Part shown: in pieces, positions 4,989-6,736 of the stretch
How the letters are laid out: the number at the start of each line of letters is the position of its first letter
How positions within the stretch are numbered: the first letter of the stretch is position 1
Assembly (NCBI GenBank): GCA_021323155.1
Contig: JAJTCI010000163.1
Coordinates: 1 to 6,736, forward strand
Length of the DNA stretch: 6,736 nt
Reading direction: 5' to 3'
Source of the DNA: Chitinophagaceae bacterium
Lineage (GTDB): Bacteria > Bacteroidota > Bacteroidia > Chitinophagales > Chitinophagaceae
The notes under the pieces: generated by a model
What the model was told of the DNA's origin: nothing
What the model saw: only the letters and a program-made list of their open reading frames with translations
Databases searched by the model: none
Program-made: the position numbers and the translations under genes

Positions 4989-6736
4989 TTATTGCTTCTG
5001 GAAGCGTATCGTTACAGGGGCCTCGTCCGGCGCAGCCAGTCGCAACATATACACGCCCTTTGCCAGCGCGGCTGTATTGACGGGAACGATCGTCGATCCG
5101 GCGCCAATAGCTATTTTGCCCGTGATCACTACCCTGCCATCAGCACTCAACACCTGCAGGTCAAGCGCTTTAGGAACGATGCTTTCAACCCGTACCTGTA
5201 TCAGGTTCGTTGCCGGGTTTGGATAAACAGTAACATCCATGGCGCCCGTGTTATTGATCTTTCTTACCGGGCTGTATGTATACGATCCATCCACATCCAC
5301 CATCCTCAGGCGGTAATAGTTCATTGAACGTGGGAATTTATTGTCGGCGTAACTGAATTCCTCTGGTCCGCCTGCCATCGTGGCAATGCGCGTGAAGTCG
5401 CGCCCATTATCGCTTCTCTCTAATTCAAAATGACTGAACTGGGATTGTTGTGCCACGCGCCATTTCAACAGGTTGTCGCCTTCACGTTTTGTAGCCGTAA
5501 ACGATAGCAGTTTCACCGGGAATACCGCGGTAACAATAGAGGTGTTATCCGTATTGGTTACGATCGGCAGGTTGTGATCGAAATAAATAGATGCGCGGTT
5601 CTGGATCACATCACCTGCCACCACCGTCTCCCGTGCATTGATTTCAAAGCTCACATAACCATGACTCATCGGTTCGTTCCGGTTGCTGTCCACCAGCAGG
5701 ATGTCGTTGAATATCCAGGTGCAAACGCCATTCTTAACACTCAGTTGGTAATCATGACTGGCGCTGATCATCTGCAGCGAGTTCCAGTCGAGTTTGGTAT
5801 CCAGTGTGTCCTTAATGAAAATATTGAAAGCGGTGTCTGACCCTGTGTTCTGGAAGCGGATCGTGTATTGCAGCTTTTCACCTGCCGCGATCGAGGACCC
5901 GAGCATTCTTCCGTCATGGATCTCTTTCTTGTCGTTGGGGTCGTAAGAGCCTGTTACACGCTGGCGTAGCGTTGAAATATTATCAGCGGGCGTTTCGTCC
6001 GTTGCACCTGATGTAATAGTGGCTACAGATACAAGCGTATCGTTCTGGTTTAGCGCAGGTGGAGTGTGTGAGGTGAAATAAATAGTAACCGCACCCCCGT
6101 CACCGGGTTTGAGTGCAGTAAAATTCCACCGGAGTGTATCCGCCACTGCATATGCGGGCGCAACCGAAGCGGAATCAAAATTCAATTTACTTGCTTTAAC
6201 AAGTGTTATCGTTACATCCGCGGTATCAGTTCCTTTATTACCGTATACCAGTTTATACTTCACACGGAAGCCGGGTCGCGCGGGGCTTATAGGAAACAGG
6301 TTCACGAACATGTCTCTTTTCCCGGGTATCGGCTGCACAGCAAAAACTACCGTATCGATATTAAAATAAGAGGAGAACGACGAAGTGTCCTGCACAGGCA
6401 CAACGGTATGATAAGGTGACAATGTTGCTAACCGGGAATGGTACGTACCCGTATCTACAAACGTTTCAAAATACCCGGAAGGTGTAATAATAGAAAACGT
6501 GTCCGTCCCTCGCATCACGTTCACTTTCGCTGGTTTATAGAAAGGTTCTGTGGCGTCCTTTATGCTGTTGGCGTTGGCATCGTAAAAGGCGTGACCAGTA
6601 ATGGTATTGTATCGGACAGACTGCAGGTTGAGTGAGTCAACCATCAAACCGATATTGTATCCATAGCTCTCTACGGAGCCAAGGCCATAAGTATACCCGG
6701 TGAAAGCGTAATTACTTTCCACGTAGCATTGGGCGA
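4989..6736 (-). CDS. Large T9SS-secreted surface protein, C-terminal part (5' end beyond the window)
   Basis: About 582 residues are visible. The frame stays open past the GTG at 6722 to the right edge (AQCY precedes it), so that GTG is not the start and the N-terminus lies outside. Numbered from that GTG, residues 40-130 look like an SdrD/Cna-B-like beta domain (GHAFYDANANSIKDATEP). About 145-258 is a DUF11-like domain (KYKLVYGNKGTDTADVTITL). About 259-400 is the conserved Bacteroidota repeat-domain module that precedes sorting signals: GSYDPNDKKE, LQYTIRFQNTGSDTAFNIFI, SHGYVSFEI and ASIYFDHNLPIVTN. An Ig/FnIII-like linker follows (FPVKLLSFTATK, HFELERSDNG, 401-490), then the T9SS type A sorting domain (VYPNPATNLIQVRV, LQVLSADGRVV, LAKGVYMLRL, 499-577). 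The type A domain routes the protein through T9SS and is then removed. It is probably an adhesin or other surface structure; no catalytic domain is visible. Confidence 0.9.
   Translation of the reverse strand, partial: AQCYVESNYAFTGYTYGLGSVESYGYNIGLMVDSLNLQSVRYNTITGHAFYDANANSIKDATEPFYKPAKVNVMRGTDTFSIITPSGYFETFVDTGTYHSRLATLSPYHTVVPVQDTSSFSSYFNIDTVVFAVQPIPGKRDMFVNLFPISPARPGFRVKYKLVYGNKGTDTADVTITLVKASKLNFDSASVAPAYAVADTLRWNFTALKPGDGGAVTIYFTSHTPPALNQNDTLVSVATITSGATDETPADNISTLRQRVTGSYDPNDKKEIHDGRMLGSSIAAGEKLQYTIRFQNTGSDTAFNIFIKDTLDTKLDWNSLQMISASHDYQLSVKNGVCTWIFNDILLVDSNRNEPMSHGYVSFEINARETVVAGDVIQNRASIYFDHNLPIVTNTDNTSIVTAVFPVKLLSFTATKREGDNLLKWRVAQQSQFSHFELERSDNGRDFTRIATMAGGPEEFSYADNKFPRSMNYYRLRMVDVDGSYTYSPVRKINNTGAMDVTVYPNPATNLIQVRVESIVPKALDLQVLSADGRVVITGKIAIGAGSTIVPVNTAALAKGVYMLRLAAPDEAPVTIRFQKQ

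Overview
The window looks like chromosomal DNA of a Bacteroidota bacterium, most likely a Chitinophagaceae-type gliding or soil lineage. Four things point there: a C-terminal type IX secretion system (T9SS) type A sorting domain on the largest protein, a GldK/GldJ-like protein, a TAnnTTTG-type -7 box in front of the first gene, and A-rich leaders instead of strong Shine-Dalgarno sites. This placement is inference from protein families and signals, not from a marker gene.

Layout. At the left edge (57 to 1, minus) there is the first 19 codons of a probable exported protein that runs off the window. It diverges from an AlkB-type DNA/RNA dealkylase (plus, best start 231). The dealkylase meets tail to tail, with 4 bp between, a PhnA/YjdM-family gene on the minus strand (817-1390) whose reading frame is broken by one base between the zinc-ribbon half and the PhnA half. 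The spacer 1391-1964 holds a nested inverted repeat, an uncatalogued 42-codon ORF (1627-1755, plus) and a convincing plus-strand terminator hairpin (1785-1813). Next come two plus-strand genes 53 bp apart: a secreted sulfatase-modifying-factor-fold protein of the GldK/GldJ type (1965-3188), and a small secreted protein (3242-3643) that resembles the C-terminal domain of GldM.

The convergent spacer 3644-4170 (527 bp) has no credible gene but is full of short repeats of different periods: about 21 bp, about 35 bp and 11 bp. It is the least explained part of the window. Two minus-strand genes follow: an exported 217-residue protein built of two BamE/SmpA-like half-modules (4171-4824), and the C-terminal 580 or so residues of a large T9SS cargo protein (4989 to beyond 6736) that ends at a textbook rho-independent terminator (4945-4973).

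How they fit together. Most proteins here are exported: the left-edge protein, the GldK-like and GldM-C-like pair, the BamE-like protein and the T9SS cargo. AlkB and PhnA are the cytoplasmic exceptions. The most interesting hypothesis is that the GldK-like and GldM-C-like genes form a satellite pair copying two interacting parts of the T9SS motor/ring outside the usual gldKLMN order. The split phnA, the 42-codon ORF with its terminator, and the repeat-rich convergent spacer are the other points worth a second look.
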